38,249 nt of DNA from Myxococcales bacterium (GTDB lineage Bacteria; Myxococcota_A; Polyangia; Polyangiales; Houyiibacteriaceae). Shown here piece after piece: positions 16,743 through 24,940 of the stretch. A program made the translations under genes and the position numbers. Below the pieces are notes generated by a model that was given only the letters and a program-made list of their open reading frames with translations, made no database searches and was not told where the DNA came from. Where the stretch lies: the NCBI GenBank assembly GCA_029862185.1, contig JAOTXX010000041.1:1-38249 (forward strand), written 5' to 3'. Numbering within the stretch: the stretch's first letter is position 1; the number at the start of each line of letters is the position of its first letter.

Positions 16743-17972
16743 GTGGATATCCGGCTGCTGATCCCGGAGCTCTTCGAGAAGCTCAGCCTCATCGCAACTG
16801 CTGGCCTGCTTGGAGTGCTCGTGCCGCCGCTGCGCAACCGCCTTCTGGGCGTAGGCCAGCCGCGCGACATTGCAGTCGTCGTCATCTTTGGCCTCCTGTT
16901 TTCGCTCTGGGGCTCGACGATGGGCTTCGAGTGGCTGGGCCATCATCTCAACCTTCGTGCGATTGGAATCATGATTGCAGGGATTCTGGGGGGCCCCCGT
17001 GCCGGCGCGGTCACCGGGTTGCTCGGGGGCGGATTCTACGTGACCCGCGTCACTCCGGAGGCGTTCCCCTGGGCCCTGATCGGGTCGTTTCTGGACGGCT
17101 GGTTGGCAGGCCGCATGTCGGTACGGCGGGAGCAGATGTTCATCGGCTGGCGTGTATTGGGCTCGGCAGCCGTCGTCCAAATCCCGGGCTTGATGGTGAC
17201 AGCCGCTGGGATGGCGCTGTCCGGCTCGGATCCCATCCACGCACTGCCATCCCTCGCAACTCAGCTCGCGGGGGTCGCCGTTGGCGTTGCCCTGTTCATC
17301 AATGTTGCCCTCGTTGTGATTTCCCGTCAGGAACAAGCCGTGGCGCTGGTCGAAGCACAGGCCGCCGCGAATGCCCTTTCGCTCACCGCGCTGCGCAGCC
17401 GACTCGAGCCACACTTCCTGTTCAATGCGCTCAACACGCTTCGCGCGACCATTCGCCGGGACCCAGAACAAGCGCGAAATCTGGTGTCGGATCTCGCCGA
17501 TCTGTATCGGTATCTGCTCCACCATCCGCACGACGCGTCCGTGATGAACGAGGTCGAGCACGCATGCGCGTATCTCGCGATCGAGAGGGCGCGGCTTGGA
17601 GACGAACGGCTCGCGGTTCAAACGTCGATCGACGAGAGCGTGCGCGATGTGCGCATCCCCGCGCTACTCCTTCAACCGATCGTCGAAAACGCGGTCAAGC
17701 ATGGGATCACGCCGAAGGAAGGTCTCGGCAGAATCACCATTCGAGCATCGGATATGGGTAAACGGCTGCGCATCGAGGTCGAAGACGAAGCTGACGGACC
17801 CCCTCGGGGACCATCGACCCAGGGCTCCGGCCTCGCCCTCCAAACGCTCCGGAAGCGGCTCGACGAGCAGTACGACGGAAAGGCCAATCTTCAGCTTTCT
17901 TCGCTGGAGCGCGGTACCCTGGTGACCGTGGAGCTGCCCCTACACTCTGAAATCAAAGGAGAGCCGGCATGA
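16743..17972 (+). CDS. LytS-type sensor histidine kinase
   Basis: A 409-residue membrane sensor kinase. Residues about 10-195 hold six or so hydrophobic segments in the 5TM-LYT pattern (GILGGPRAGAVTGLLGGGFY is typical). Residues about 215-300 are the LytS/YehU-type His_kinase domain with LEPHFLFNALNTL, His224 being the expected phospho-acceptor. Residues about 310-405 are the ATPase domain, with PIVENAVKHGI as N-box and GSGLALQTLRKRL as the G-box region. The start is GTG at 16743. Its stop overlaps the start of the LytTR regulator by four bases, so the two form a two-component pair sensing some envelope or extracellular signal. The ligand is unknown. Confidence 0.9.
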   Translation: MDIRLLIPELFEKLSLIATAGLLGVLVPPLRNRLLGVGQPRDIAVVVIFGLLFSLWGSTMGFEWLGHHLNLRAIGIMIAGILGGPRAGAVTGLLGGGFYVTRVTPEAFPWALIGSFLDGWLAGRMSVRREQMFIGWRVLGSAAVVQIPGLMVTAAGMALSGSDPIHALPSLATQLAGVAVGVALFINVALVVISRQEQAVALVEAQAAANALSLTALRSRLEPHFLFNALNTLRATIRRDPEQARNLVSDLADLYRYLLHHPHDASVMNEVEHACAYLAIERARLGDERLAVQTSIDESVRDVRIPALLLQPIVENAVKHGITPKEGLGRITIRASDMGKRLRIEVEDEADGPPRGPSTQGSGLALQTLRKRLDEQYDGKANLQLSSLERGTLVTVELPLHSEIKGEPA

Positions 17973-18697
17973 GCATTCGTGCGATCGTCGTCGACGACGA
18001 ACCTCTCGCTCGTGACGAGCTTCGATTCATGCTCGGTCAGTGCGAGGACATCGAAGTCGTTGGAGAAGCTCGCAACGCGCCCGAGGCGCAGGGGCTCTGC
18101 GACCAAGAGCGTCCGGACGTTGCCTTTCTCGATCTGCGAATGCCAGGGCCGGATGGCGTTGCGTTGGCCGAAACACTCATGGCTAACCATCCCGAGCTCA
18201 AGGTGGTGATCGTCTCTGCGCACGACGAAGGCGCGTTGCGGGCGTTCGAAGCACGCGTTGCGGACTACCTGCTCAAACCGGTGCGGCTGGAACGGCTGCG
18301 CCAGGCTGTCGAGCGCGTTCGGGGCGAGCCTGGGGGAAACGAGAGCGGTCACGAGCGATTGGAGCGAATCGCCGTACGGCGCAAGGACGCCTACGTGGTG
18401 CTCGAGCTCGGCGATGTGATCTACTTCGAAGTCAAAGACGAGCTCGTATGGGCTGTCACCGAAGACGACCGGTTTGCGATCGACAAAACACTGGCAACCC
18501 TCGAGGGCGAGCTCGATCCCGAAGCCTTCTTCCGATCGCACCGCGGCTTCATCGTTCGCTACGACCGAATTCGAGCGATTGAGCCTACGGGCGCGGGCAC
18601 CTATCAGCTCCTTCTCGAGCACCCGGACGAGCCGAAGATCCCGCTCGCGCGCGAACGCGCGAAGAAGCTGCGTGAGCGCATCCCATTTTCGGGCTGA
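17969..18697 (+). CDS. LytTR-family response regulator
   Basis: A 242-residue regulator. Residues 1-120 are a receiver with acidic VVDDE, phospho-acceptor Asp55 in FLDLRMPGPDG and the switch lysine in LLKPV. Residues about 138-240 are a LytTR DNA-binding domain: RIAVRRKDAYVVLELGDVIYFE, then FFRSHRGFIVRYDRI, where LytTR proteins carry the conserved F.R.H..y.vN pattern. LytTR proteins bind paired direct repeats, often beside their own genes, but I saw no clear paired site locally. It is co-translated with the LytS kinase (ATGA overlap) and is its obvious partner. Confidence 0.92.
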   Translation: MSIRAIVVDDEPLARDELRFMLGQCEDIEVVGEARNAPEAQGLCDQERPDVAFLDLRMPGPDGVALAETLMANHPELKVVIVSAHDEGALRAFEARVADYLLKPVRLERLRQAVERVRGEPGGNESGHERLERIAVRRKDAYVVLELGDVIYFEVKDELVWAVTEDDRFAIDKTLATLEGELDPEAFFRSHRGFIVRYDRIRAIEPTGAGTYQLLLEHPDEPKIPLARERAKKLRERIPFSG

Positions 18698-18766
18698 GCA
18701 TGCGATCGGGGTCGCAGAGATCGAAAGTACTTAGCGTTTGGGCGCTTGGGTGGTAAGTCCCGACGC

Positions 18767-19534
18767 ATGAGGGGGACCGGAATCACTCGCGTGCTCGTGC
18801 TGAGCTTTCTTTGCGCGGCGCTGGCAATATCTGCTTGTAAGAAGGGCAAGGACAGTGCCAACGCGGTAGACGAGAAGCGCGAGCCACCGCCGCCGTCGGG
18901 GACGATGAGCTTGCAGGGCATGTATTCGTACATGGCCGATGCGGGAAGCTTCGTGGACTGCGCGACAGGGGAGCGATGGCCCGTCGCCCAGGAGGGCGAC
19001 AACGCAACGCTCGAGCGCGCCTACGGTCAGGCCAAGATTGCGCCCGGCTCGCCTCTGCTCGTCACTGTCGAAGGCGGATTGGACTCGAGACCCAAAGTCG
19101 ACCGACGAGGCAGAGAAACGACCCTGATCGTTCAGCGCTTCGTGCGCACCTGGCCTAGAGAGAGTTGTGGAAGCATGCAAAAGGCCGCTCTAGAAAACAC
19201 GACTTGGGCGCTGCTCGAGCTCAACGGAAAGACGATCACCGTGACGGTGAATGACAAGGCTCCGTTTCTCGAGCTGAACGCGAAAAAGGCGAGCGCCTAC
19301 GGATTCGGGGGCTGCAATCGCTTTTTCGGCTCGTATGAAACCTCCGGGAAATCACTGACACTCGGCGCCTTGGGTGCGACGCGCATGGCCTGCCCCGAGG
19401 GCATGGACCAAGAGCAAGAGCTCTTCACCGCGCTTGGAACGGTCACGCGCTACGAAATCCACGGTTCCAAGCTCATGCTCTTCGCGGCCAAGAAGCTGGT
19501 TGCACGATTCGAGGCCAGAGCCCCGGTGGAGTGA
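18767..19534 (+). CDS. META-domain (HslJ-like) lipoprotein
   Basis: A 255-residue predicted lipoprotein with lipobox AISAC (Cys24). Residues about 45-130 (MYSYMADAGSFVDCATGERWPV, then the segment with LERAYG) resemble the NlpE/COG3650-type domain often paired with META. Residues about 140-250 are a META domain of the HslJ kind: LENTTWALLELNGK, then FGGCNRFFGSYE, LGATRMACP and a LFTALGTVTRYEI end. META domains occur in secreted and stress-related proteins of unclear biochemical role. The ATG at 18767 is chosen over an upstream TTG at 18746. It stands alone between the LytTR regulator and the repeat at 19597. Confidence 0.8.
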   Translation: MRGTGITRVLVLSFLCAALAISACKKGKDSANAVDEKREPPPPSGTMSLQGMYSYMADAGSFVDCATGERWPVAQEGDNATLERAYGQAKIAPGSPLLVTVEGGLDSRPKVDRRGRETTLIVQRFVRTWPRESCGSMQKAALENTTWALLELNGKTITVTVNDKAPFLELNAKKASAYGFGGCNRFFGSYETSGKSLTLGALGATRMACPEGMDQEQELFTALGTVTRYEIHGSKLMLFAAKKLVARFEARAPVE

Positions 19535-19596
19535 CGTTTGCTTTCGGCGAGCTCGAGCTGATTCCAGATCGGGTGAGGACAGTGGCAATTACAGCG

Positions 19597-19661
19597 GCAG
19601 TGCCAGCGCCAGTGCCAGCACCAGTGCCAGCGCCAGTGCCAGCACCAGTGCCAGCGCCAGC
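19597..19661. repeat. Tandem GCCAGC/GCCAGT hexamer array between genes
   Basis: About eleven hexamers, alternating GCCAGC with GCCAGT or ACCAGT, giving a 24-base higher-order unit repeated more than twice. It lies 62 bases after the META gene stop and 54 before the luciferase-like gene. The reverse complement is of the GCRCTG style seen at 38068 and, less closely, at 14041. I see no open frame of convincing protein character here. Confidence 0.85.
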
Positions 19662-19715
19662 GTCGGAGTCGGCGGGGTATCGACATAAGGGGGCCTGGGC
19701 GGTACGACCGTGGTC

Positions 19716-20576
19716 ATGAAGATCGGAATCGTCTCCATCAATGTCGGCGGACCCGCGACCGCCGAGAGCATGGTCGAGGTGGTGCAGCATGCCGAGGCCG
19801 CTGGTATCGAATCGGTGTGGACCTTTGAGCACGTCATCGTACCAACGGCCTATGAGTCGACCTATCCCTACGCCCGTTCCGGGAAGATGGGGATTCCGCC
19901 GGAGGCTTGGTTTCTCGATCCGTTGATTTCTTTGGCGCACGTCGCCGCGGCGACGAAGACGATTCGCCTAGGCACGGGCGTGAATATTTTTCCGCAAGCC
20001 AATCCGCTCCTCTTTGCGAAGCAGACCGCCAGCCTCGATGCGCTCAGTGGCGGTCGGCTCACGCTTGGCCTCGGCATTGGCTGGCTTGCCGAGGAGTACG
20101 CGGCGATGGGAACGCCCTTCAAGCGTCGCGGCGCGCGCTTCGACGATTATCTCGCGGCGGTGAAGAAGGTCTGGAGCGGCGATGTCGTCGAGCACGAGGG
20201 TGAGTTCCTTTCCTGGCACGGCTTCAAGAGCCATCCGACCCCCGCACAGAAACCTCATCCGCCGATTCTGATCGGCGGCACCTCGACCAAGACGCTGCAC
20301 CGTGTCGTCAATGCCGCAGACGGTTGGTACGCGCCAAGCGATTCGCAGCAGGAGCTCAGTGAGAAGATCACCCTCCTCAAAGAAATGGCCGCCCAGGCGG
20401 GGCGGCCATTCGAGTCGATCGACATCACGACGAACTGGCGAATCGCAAAGCGGCCGGACGCCCTACCCGAGCTCGAAGAGCTGGGGATCAAGCGTGCCGT
20501 GGTGTTACTCGGCGCGACCGGCGAGTCTGATCCCAGAAAGGCGATCGACCTGATCGCCTCCCGGGCCGGGCTTTAG
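19716..20576 (+). CDS. Luciferase-like F420-type oxidoreductase
   Basis: A 286-residue luciferase-like monooxygenase-fold (LLM) protein. MKIGIVSINVGG, then SVWTFEHVIVP, IRLGTGVNIFPQANPLLFAKQTASLDALSGGRL, LGIGWLAEEYAAMG and FKRRGARFDDYL are characteristic of the F420-dependent LLM class (TIGR03619-like). It would use F420 or FMN to oxidise or reduce an unknown substrate in the cytoplasm. The ATG at 19716 is preferred to the GTG six bases upstream because it gives the usual MKIG opening. It is convergent with the Cys-rich lipoprotein, seven bases away. Whether F420 is the cofactor cannot be read from the sequence. Confidence 0.85.
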   Translation: MKIGIVSINVGGPATAESMVEVVQHAEAAGIESVWTFEHVIVPTAYESTYPYARSGKMGIPPEAWFLDPLISLAHVAAATKTIRLGTGVNIFPQANPLLFAKQTASLDALSGGRLTLGLGIGWLAEEYAAMGTPFKRRGARFDDYLAAVKKVWSGDVVEHEGEFLSWHGFKSHPTPAQKPHPPILIGGTSTKTLHRVVNAADGWYAPSDSQQELSEKITLLKEMAAQAGRPFESIDITTNWRIAKRPDALPELEELGIKRAVVLLGATGESDPRKAIDLIASRAGL

Positions 20577-20583
20577 CGCCGCA

Positions 20584-20973
20584 CTAGTTCGCGATGTTCA
20601 TGGTCACGCAGGCTGCCCATGCGTTGACCTCCGAGTCACAGACTTCTCCGTCGCAGTCGTTGGCCGCGAAGCAGTCGGTCAACGTGTCGAACTCGCTGGG
20701 GCAAGTGTCAAGGAACTCCGTCGGAATCGAACCGAATGCGATGTCGCACACTTGCTCACAATCCGCCTGGCCGCCGCCGCAAGCCGCGCAGAGCGAGGTG
20801 CAGAAGTCGCCACCGCCCGAACCCGCTGAGCCGCCCGAACCCGCTGAGCCGCCTGAGCCGGCGGAGCCGCCCGACCCGGCTCCGCCGCCGTTCTCGACTG
20901 GGTCGTCGCCACAGCCCGTCATCGCCAGCATCGAGCCGAACACGATCGCCCAAAGAATCTGCCTCTTTTTCAT
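20584..20973 (-). CDS. Cys-rich lipoprotein with Gly-Ser-Ala linker
   Basis: A 129-residue predicted lipoprotein with lipobox LAMTGC (Cys21) followed by GDDP. Residues about 27-54 are a repetitive GSGGSA linker, and the remaining ~75 residues carry ten cysteines. An even count suggests disulfides in a surface-exposed domain. A strong ribosome-binding site (GGAGG, eight bases before the ATG) supports the start at 20973; the frame extends to 21027 without signal-peptide character. The architecture (lipobox-GDDP, glycine linker, Cys-rich end) is the same as in the lipoprotein at 37539-38060. Function unknown. Confidence 0.75.
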   Translation of the reverse strand: MKKRQILWAIVFGSMLAMTGCGDDPVENGGGAGSGGSAGSGGSAGSGGSAGSGGGDFCTSLCAACGGGQADCEQVCDIAFGSIPTEFLDTCPSEFDTLTDCFAANDCDGEVCDSEVNAWAACVTMNIAN

Positions 20974-21057
20974 TGCCCAGCCTCCTTCGCCATCGTGCGT
21001 CGTGGCGTCCGCGAATGTGGGTATCAACTACTGGAGGTTTGTTCAACAATTTAACCG

Positions 21058-21092
21058 GCCCGTGACGGGCGCAGGGTCAGTGCCACTGACCC
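21058..21092. repeat. Two adjacent perfect palindromes, REP-like
   Basis: GCCCG-TGA-CGGGC at 21058-21070, then GGGTCAGTGCCACTGACCC at 21074-21092 (an eight-base stem with a GCC loop). They lie between the divergent lipoprotein and rpsO genes, just upstream of the likely rpsO promoter. GGGTCA-type palindromes are typical of dispersed REP-like intergenic elements; a regulator-binding site is the alternative. I did not find a second copy in this window. Confidence 0.6.
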
Positions 21093-21106
21093 CTCACAGC
21101 CGCTCC

Positions 21107-21135
21107 TTGACGCCCCCCAGACGCCGGCCCATATT
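21107..21135 (+). promoter_or_regulatory. Likely sigma70-type promoter of rpsO
   Basis: TTGACG (21107-21112) and CATATT (21130-21135) are separated by 17 bases and match the -35 and -10 consensus at five and four positions. Transcription would begin near 21142, giving about 50 bases of leader before the rpsO ATG. It is the best candidate in the 219-base intergenic region. Confidence 0.5.
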
Positions 21136-21192
21136 CCGCCCCCTTCAGGCATAGAAATACCCATTTTTCAAGAGAATTAGCGCGAGTAACGC

Positions 21193-21462
21193 ATGGCACT
21201 GACCGCCGATAGAAAATCCGAGCTGATCGGTCAATTCCGAAACCACGATACGGACACGGGTTCGCCCGAAGTCCAGATCGCCATTTTGAGCGAGCGGATC
21301 AACTACCTAACCGACCATTTCAAGACGCATCAGAAGGATCATCACTCCCGACGAGGCCTGCTGAAGATGGTCAGCCAGCGACGCCGGCTTCTCGATTACG
21401 TGCGAGGCCAGGACGTAGAACGATACCGCAAGATCATTTCCGAGCTTGGCATTCGGAAGTAA
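21193..21462 (+). CDS. rpsO: Ribosomal protein S15
   Basis: An 89-residue protein with the family's full length. It shows [22 protein letters not shown]-type text (read in pieces), then [20 protein letters not shown] and [14 protein letters not shown]15 binds 16S rRNA at the platform and starts central-domain assembly. It is followed 179 bases later by pnp, the standard rpsO-pnp order across bacteria, where S15 commonly represses its own translation. Confidence 0.98.
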   Translation: MALTADRKSELIGQFRNHDTDTGSPEVQIAILSERINYLTDHFKTHQKDHHSRRGLLKMVSQRRRLLDYVRGQDVERYRKIISELGIRK

Positions 21463-21469
21463 GCTGAGC

Positions 21470-21558
21470 CCCGGGGCGTTGTCCCGGGTAGAACGAAGGT
21501 TGCTTTGTATCGGGTCCGGAGTTCGCTCTTCGCTTCGATGGTTTGAGCCAGGCTCAAA
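21470..21558 (+). other. Hairpins in the rpsO-pnp intercistronic leader
   Basis: Two stems are visible. CCCGGG (21470-21475) pairs with CCCGGG (21483-21488) across a seven-base loop; there is no U-run, so it is a poor terminator. TTTGAGC-CAG-GCTCAAA (21542-21558) is a perfect seven-base stem. In E. coli the pnp leader has an RNase III-cleaved stem through which PNPase represses itself; a similar role here is possible but only inferred from position. Confidence 0.45.
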
Positions 21559-21641
21559 TCCTGGAATCGGGGACCGAGACCGCTCTCGATGGCAACGCGG
21601 ACCGCATGCGCGGTTGTGCCGCGCGGAAGGCGAAGAGAGCG

Positions 21642-24017
21642 ATGATAATTAGAGAATCCGTTAAGATTGGTGACAAAGAGATCACCATCGAGACGGGCCG
21701 TATTGCCAAACAGGCAGCCGGCTCCGTCCTAGTGAGCTGTGGCGAGACCATGGTGCTCGTCACCGTCTGTGGAAACAAAGAGGCACGTCCCGGCGCGCCG
21801 TTCTTTCCATTGACCGTCGACTACGTCGAAAAGACGTATGCTGCGGGTAAGATTCCTGGCGGTTTTTTCAAGCGCGAGGCCAGGCTGCGCGACCACGAGG
21901 TGCTCACTTCGAGACTGATCGACCGGCCCTGCCGCCCGCTCTTTCCCGATGGCTACATGTGCGAGACGCAGGTCATCGCGACGGTGATGAGCGCGGACGG
22001 AAGCAACCAATCCGATGTCCTCGCGATGGTTGGCGCATCGGCTGCGATTCACATCAGCCCTCTTCCCTGGGGAGGTCCGATCGCTGGCGTCCGCGTCGCT
22101 CGTGTCGACGGAAAGCTGGTCGCGAACCCGACGTACCAAGAGCAAGAGAATAGCGAGTGTGAGCTCATGATTGCCGCGTCCAAGGACGCCATCGTGATGG
22201 TCGAAGGCGAAGCCAAGGAGATGAGCGAATCGGACTTGATCGCGGCCATCCAGTTCGGCCACGCATCGGTTCAGGGCGTGCTCGAGCTGATCGAGAACAT
22301 CCGCGAAGCGGTAGGCCAGGAGAAATGGCCGTTCACGCCGCATCAGCGCGATCCGAAAATCGACGCACGCGTCAAAGACGTCGGGCTTCAGAAGGTCATC
22401 GAGGCCTGTAACATCGCGGAGAAGCACCCCCGCTACGACCGATTCAGCGAGATCAAGAAGGAAGTCGTGGCCGAGCTCGCCACGGAGTTCCCGGACCTCG
22501 AGAGCGACATCAAGGGCGCGTACGAAGATCTTCGTTACGATACGATGCGTGCCCAGGTGCTCGACGACAAGCGCCGGGTCGACGGACGCGACTACAATAC
22601 CGTTCGACCGATCGCGATCGAGGTCGGTCTGCTGCCCCGGGTGCACGGGTCATCGTTGTTCACGCGTGGGGAGACGCAGGGCATCGTCACGACGACCCTC
22701 GGCACGCGCCAGGACGAACAGAAGATCGACGGCCTCATCGACGAGTACTGGAAACCGTTTCTCCTCCACTACAACTTCCCGCCCTACTCGGTCGGTGAGA
22801 CGAAGTTCCTTCGTGGCCCCGGCCGCCGGGAAATCGGCCACGGAACCCTTGCCGAGCGGGCGCTGACCAAGGTGCTGCCTTCGCGCGAAGATTTCCCCTA
22901 CACCATGCGAATCGTCTCGGAGATCACTGAATCAAATGGTTCGTCGTCGATGGCAACCGTTTGTGGCGGAAGCCTTGCGATGATGGACGCGGGGGTTCCG
23001 ATCAAAGCGCCGGTGGCCGGCGTCGCGATGGGGCTCATCATGGAAGGCGAGAAGTACGCCGTCTTGACCGACATCCTCGGTGACGAGGATCATCTCGGCG
23101 ACATGGACTTCAAGGTCTGCGGAACCGACAAGGGGATCACCGCCATCCAGATGGACATCAAAATCGCGGGCTTGGGCCAGGAGATCATGCACGAAGCCTT
23201 GGACCAGGCGCGCGAAGGTCGACTCCACATCCTCGAGAAGATGAACGAAGTGATGGCGACGCCTCGTCCGGAGCTCTCGAAGTACGCGCCGCGCATCGAG
23301 ACCCTCAAGGTCAAGCCCGACCAGATCCGCGTGGTCATCGGACCGGGTGGCAAGATGATCAAGGCGATCACCGAGCAGACCGGCGCCAAAATCGACATCA
23401 GCGACGATGGCACGGTCAGCATCGCGTCGCCGGATGGCGAGGCGCTCAAGAAGGCGATCGAAATTATCGAGAGCCTCACGCTCGAGCCGGAGATCGGCAC
23501 CAAGTACAAGGGCATCGTGCGTCGCGTCGAGAACTACGGCGCATTCCTCGAGATTGCGCCGGGCAAGGATGGGCTCCTCCACATCACCGACATGGACTGG
23601 GGCTTCGTCGAGAAGGTCGCAGACGTGATGGACCTCGGCGACGAGGTGGAGGTCATGATCAGCGACATCGATCGCGAAGGCCGTATTCGGCTCTCCCGTA
23701 AGGCACTCCTCGAAAAGCCGGAGGGCTACGTCGAGCCAGAGCGGAAGGAACGCCGCGATGGTGGCGGACGCGGACGTGACGGCGACCGAGGCCGAGGCCG
23801 AGGTGGACGCGATGGAGATCGCGGGGGCCGAGGCGGACGTGATCGGGATCGTGGCGGCCGAGGTGGCGCGCGAGCCGGCGGACGTGACGGCGACCGCGAC
23901 CGCGGACGAGGACGCGATAGGGATCGGGATCGCGACCGTGGAAGGGATGGCGACCGCGATCGTGACCGCGGAGGCAGCCGCGAGGGCGGAAGCAGCGACC
24001 CCGAGCGAAAAGACTAA
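21642..24017 (+). CDS. pnp: Polyribonucleotide nucleotidyltransferase with long Arg/Gly/Asp tail
   Basis: A 791-residue PNPase, a phosphorolytic 3'-5' exoribonuclease forming a trimeric ring. Two RNase PH-like domains ([35 protein letters not shown]) flank a helical domain. They are followed by KH ([20 protein letters not shown]) and S1 ([15 protein letters not shown]) domains. The start at 21642 gives the usual opening [14 protein letters not shown], with GAGAG upstream; an earlier ATG at 21543 would add 33 residues without family character. Residues 704-791 form an unusual tail of mostly R, G and D. The stop shares one base with the dut start (TAATG). Confidence 0.97.
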   Translation: MIIRESVKIGDKEITIETGRIAKQAAGSVLVSCGETMVLVTVCGNKEARPGAPFFPLTVDYVEKTYAAGKIPGGFFKREARLRDHEVLTSRLIDRPCRPLFPDGYMCETQVIATVMSADGSNQSDVLAMVGASAAIHISPLPWGGPIAGVRVARVDGKLVANPTYQEQENSECELMIAASKDAIVMVEGEAKEMSESDLIAAIQFGHASVQGVLELIENIREAVGQEKWPFTPHQRDPKIDARVKDVGLQKVIEACNIAEKHPRYDRFSEIKKEVVAELATEFPDLESDIKGAYEDLRYDTMRAQVLDDKRRVDGRDYNTVRPIAIEVGLLPRVHGSSLFTRGETQGIVTTTLGTRQDEQKIDGLIDEYWKPFLLHYNFPPYSVGETKFLRGPGRREIGHGTLAERALTKVLPSREDFPYTMRIVSEITESNGSSSMATVCGGSLAMMDAGVPIKAPVAGVAMGLIMEGEKYAVLTDILGDEDHLGDMDFKVCGTDKGITAIQMDIKIAGLGQEIMHEALDQAREGRLHILEKMNEVMATPRPELSKYAPRIETLKVKPDQIRVVIGPGGKMIKAITEQTGAKIDISDDGTVSIASPDGEALKKAIEIIESLTLEPEIGTKYKGIVRRVENYGAFLEIAPGKDGLLHITDMDWGFVEKVADVMDLGDEVEVMISDIDREGRIRLSRKALLEKPEGYVEPERKERRDGGGRGRDGDRGRGRGGRDGDRGGRGGRDRDRGGRGGARAGGRDGDRDRGRGRDRDRDRDRGRDGDRDRDRGGSREGGSSDPERKD

Positions 24018-24463
24018 TGTCGATCCTGCGCGTCCACAAGATGCGCGCCGACGCGGTCATTCCGCGGTATGAGACGAGTGGCGCGGCGGGGATGGACCTC
24101 GCCGCGTGCCTTGACGCTCCACTCGTGATCGCGCCGGGCGGAACCGCGCGCGTGCCGACGGGGTTGCAGATCGCGCTGCCCGCGGGACACGAGGGGCAGG
24201 TCCGTCCTCGTTCAGGCCTAGCCGCGCGCCACGGGGTCACGGTGCTCAACGCGCCCGGCACGATTGACGAAGACTATAGAGGCGAGGTGCAGGTGCTTCT
24301 CATCAACCACGGAAGCGCGGCCTTTACGATCGAAACGGGCGATCGCATTGCCCAGCTCATCGTGGCGCAGGTCACCCGAGTCGAAATCGACGTCGTGAAC
24401 GACGAAACGGGCCTCGGCGGGACCGAGCGCGGTCCAGGTGGTTTCGGCAGTACCGGGGCTTAG
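24017..24463 (+). CDS. dut: dUTP pyrophosphatase
   Basis: A 148-residue trimeric dUTPase with the five family motifs: AAGMDLAA (motif 1), [11 protein letters not shown] (motif 2), [13 protein letters not shown] (motif 3), GDRIAQLIV (motif 4) and [13 protein letters not shown] (motif 5, the P-loop-like lid). It hydrolyses dUTP to dUMP and so keeps uracil out of DNA and supplies thymidylate synthesis. It is translationally coupled to pnp. Its stop codon overlaps the stop of the convergent trxA gene, so the two transcripts are antisense at their ends. Confidence 0.97.
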   Translation: MSILRVHKMRADAVIPRYETSGAAGMDLAACLDAPLVIAPGGTARVPTGLQIALPAGHEGQVRPRSGLAARHGVTVLNAPGTIDEDYRGEVQVLLINHGSAAFTIETGDRIAQLIVAQVTRVEIDVVNDETGLGGTERGPGGFGSTGA

Positions 24464-24789
24464 AGCGCGCGGTCCATCAGCTGAGCGATGGTCGTCTTGG
24501 GCGCGGCACCAACGTGCTGCGCAACGAGCTCACCGCTCTTGAAGACCATGAGGGTCGGTACGCCACGGATGCCGTACTTCGACGCGGTGCCGGGGCTCTC
24601 GTCGATGTCGAGATGGGTCACCTTGACCTTGCCAACGTATTCGTCCGCAAGTTGATCGATGAGCGGCGCAATCTGCTTACACGGCCCGCACCAGACCGCC
24701 GAAAAATCGACGAGTACCGGGTCGTCCGATTGGAGAACCTCCGTGTCGAAGTTCAGATCGTTTACTGCGTGTACGTTTGCGCCAGCCAT
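24460..24789 (-). CDS. trxA: Thioredoxin
   Basis: A 109-residue thioredoxin with the active-site WCGPC in [20 protein letters not shown] and the cis-proline loop [15 protein letters not shown]. It reduces protein disulfides in the cytoplasm. No signal peptide is visible. AGGAG seven bases before the ATG supports the start. The gene is divergent from the hemX-like gene and convergent with dut, with the stops overlapping. Confidence 0.97.
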   Translation of the reverse strand: MAGANVHAVNDLNFDTEVLQSDDPVLVDFSAVWCGPCKQIAPLIDQLADEYVGKVKVTHLDIDESPGTASKYGIRGVPTLMVFKSGELVAQHVGAAPKTTIAQLMDRAL

Positions 24790-24821
24790 CTCAGCTCCTC
24801 TTGGGGTTGTTCGAGATGCTG

Positions 24822-24850
24822 TAAGTAAGGACGCACCGTCCGCTTGTCAA
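24822..24850 (-). promoter_or_regulatory. Candidate trxA promoter
   Basis: On the minus strand a perfect TTGACA (24845-24850) is followed after 17 bases by TACTTA (24822-24827), a weak -10. The trxA ATG lies 33 bases further on. The perfect -35 and position favour it; the poor -10 keeps the confidence low. No equally good plus-strand promoter for the hemX-like gene was found in the same 151 bases. Confidence 0.4.
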
Positions 24851-24940
24851 TGTGCCGCCGCTCCCGGCTACCGCGTAAACCCCCACCATGGTAGGCTTTT
24901 TCGTGACCTGCCACACACCGTTGGGGGCCTCGAGACAACC

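Noticed and set aside
16701-17621. A 306-codon minus-strand frame opposite the LytS-type kinase.
   Set aside because: Antisense shadow of a clear histidine kinase; the translation is low in hydrophobic core pattern and rich in His/Arg/Gln.
19374-19688. Plus-strand frame ending in a Ser-Ala repeat over the hexamer array.
   Set aside because: Its first half is out of frame inside the META gene and its second half only reflects the repeat; no start or ribosome-binding site fits.
21541-21565. GGCTCAAATCC resembling a tRNA T-arm.
   Set aside because: It is the 3' side of a perfect seven-base hairpin and no acceptor, D or anticodon arms can be paired around it.
21729-22646. A 305-codon minus-strand frame opposite pnp.
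   Set aside because: Mirror of the highly conserved PNPase coding frame; no independent start signals or motifs.
23758-24072. A plus-strand frame across the PNPase tail rich in Ala, Thr, Val and Asp.
   Set aside because: Alternative frame of the low-complexity RG/RD repeat; composition follows from the repeat, and it runs into dut.
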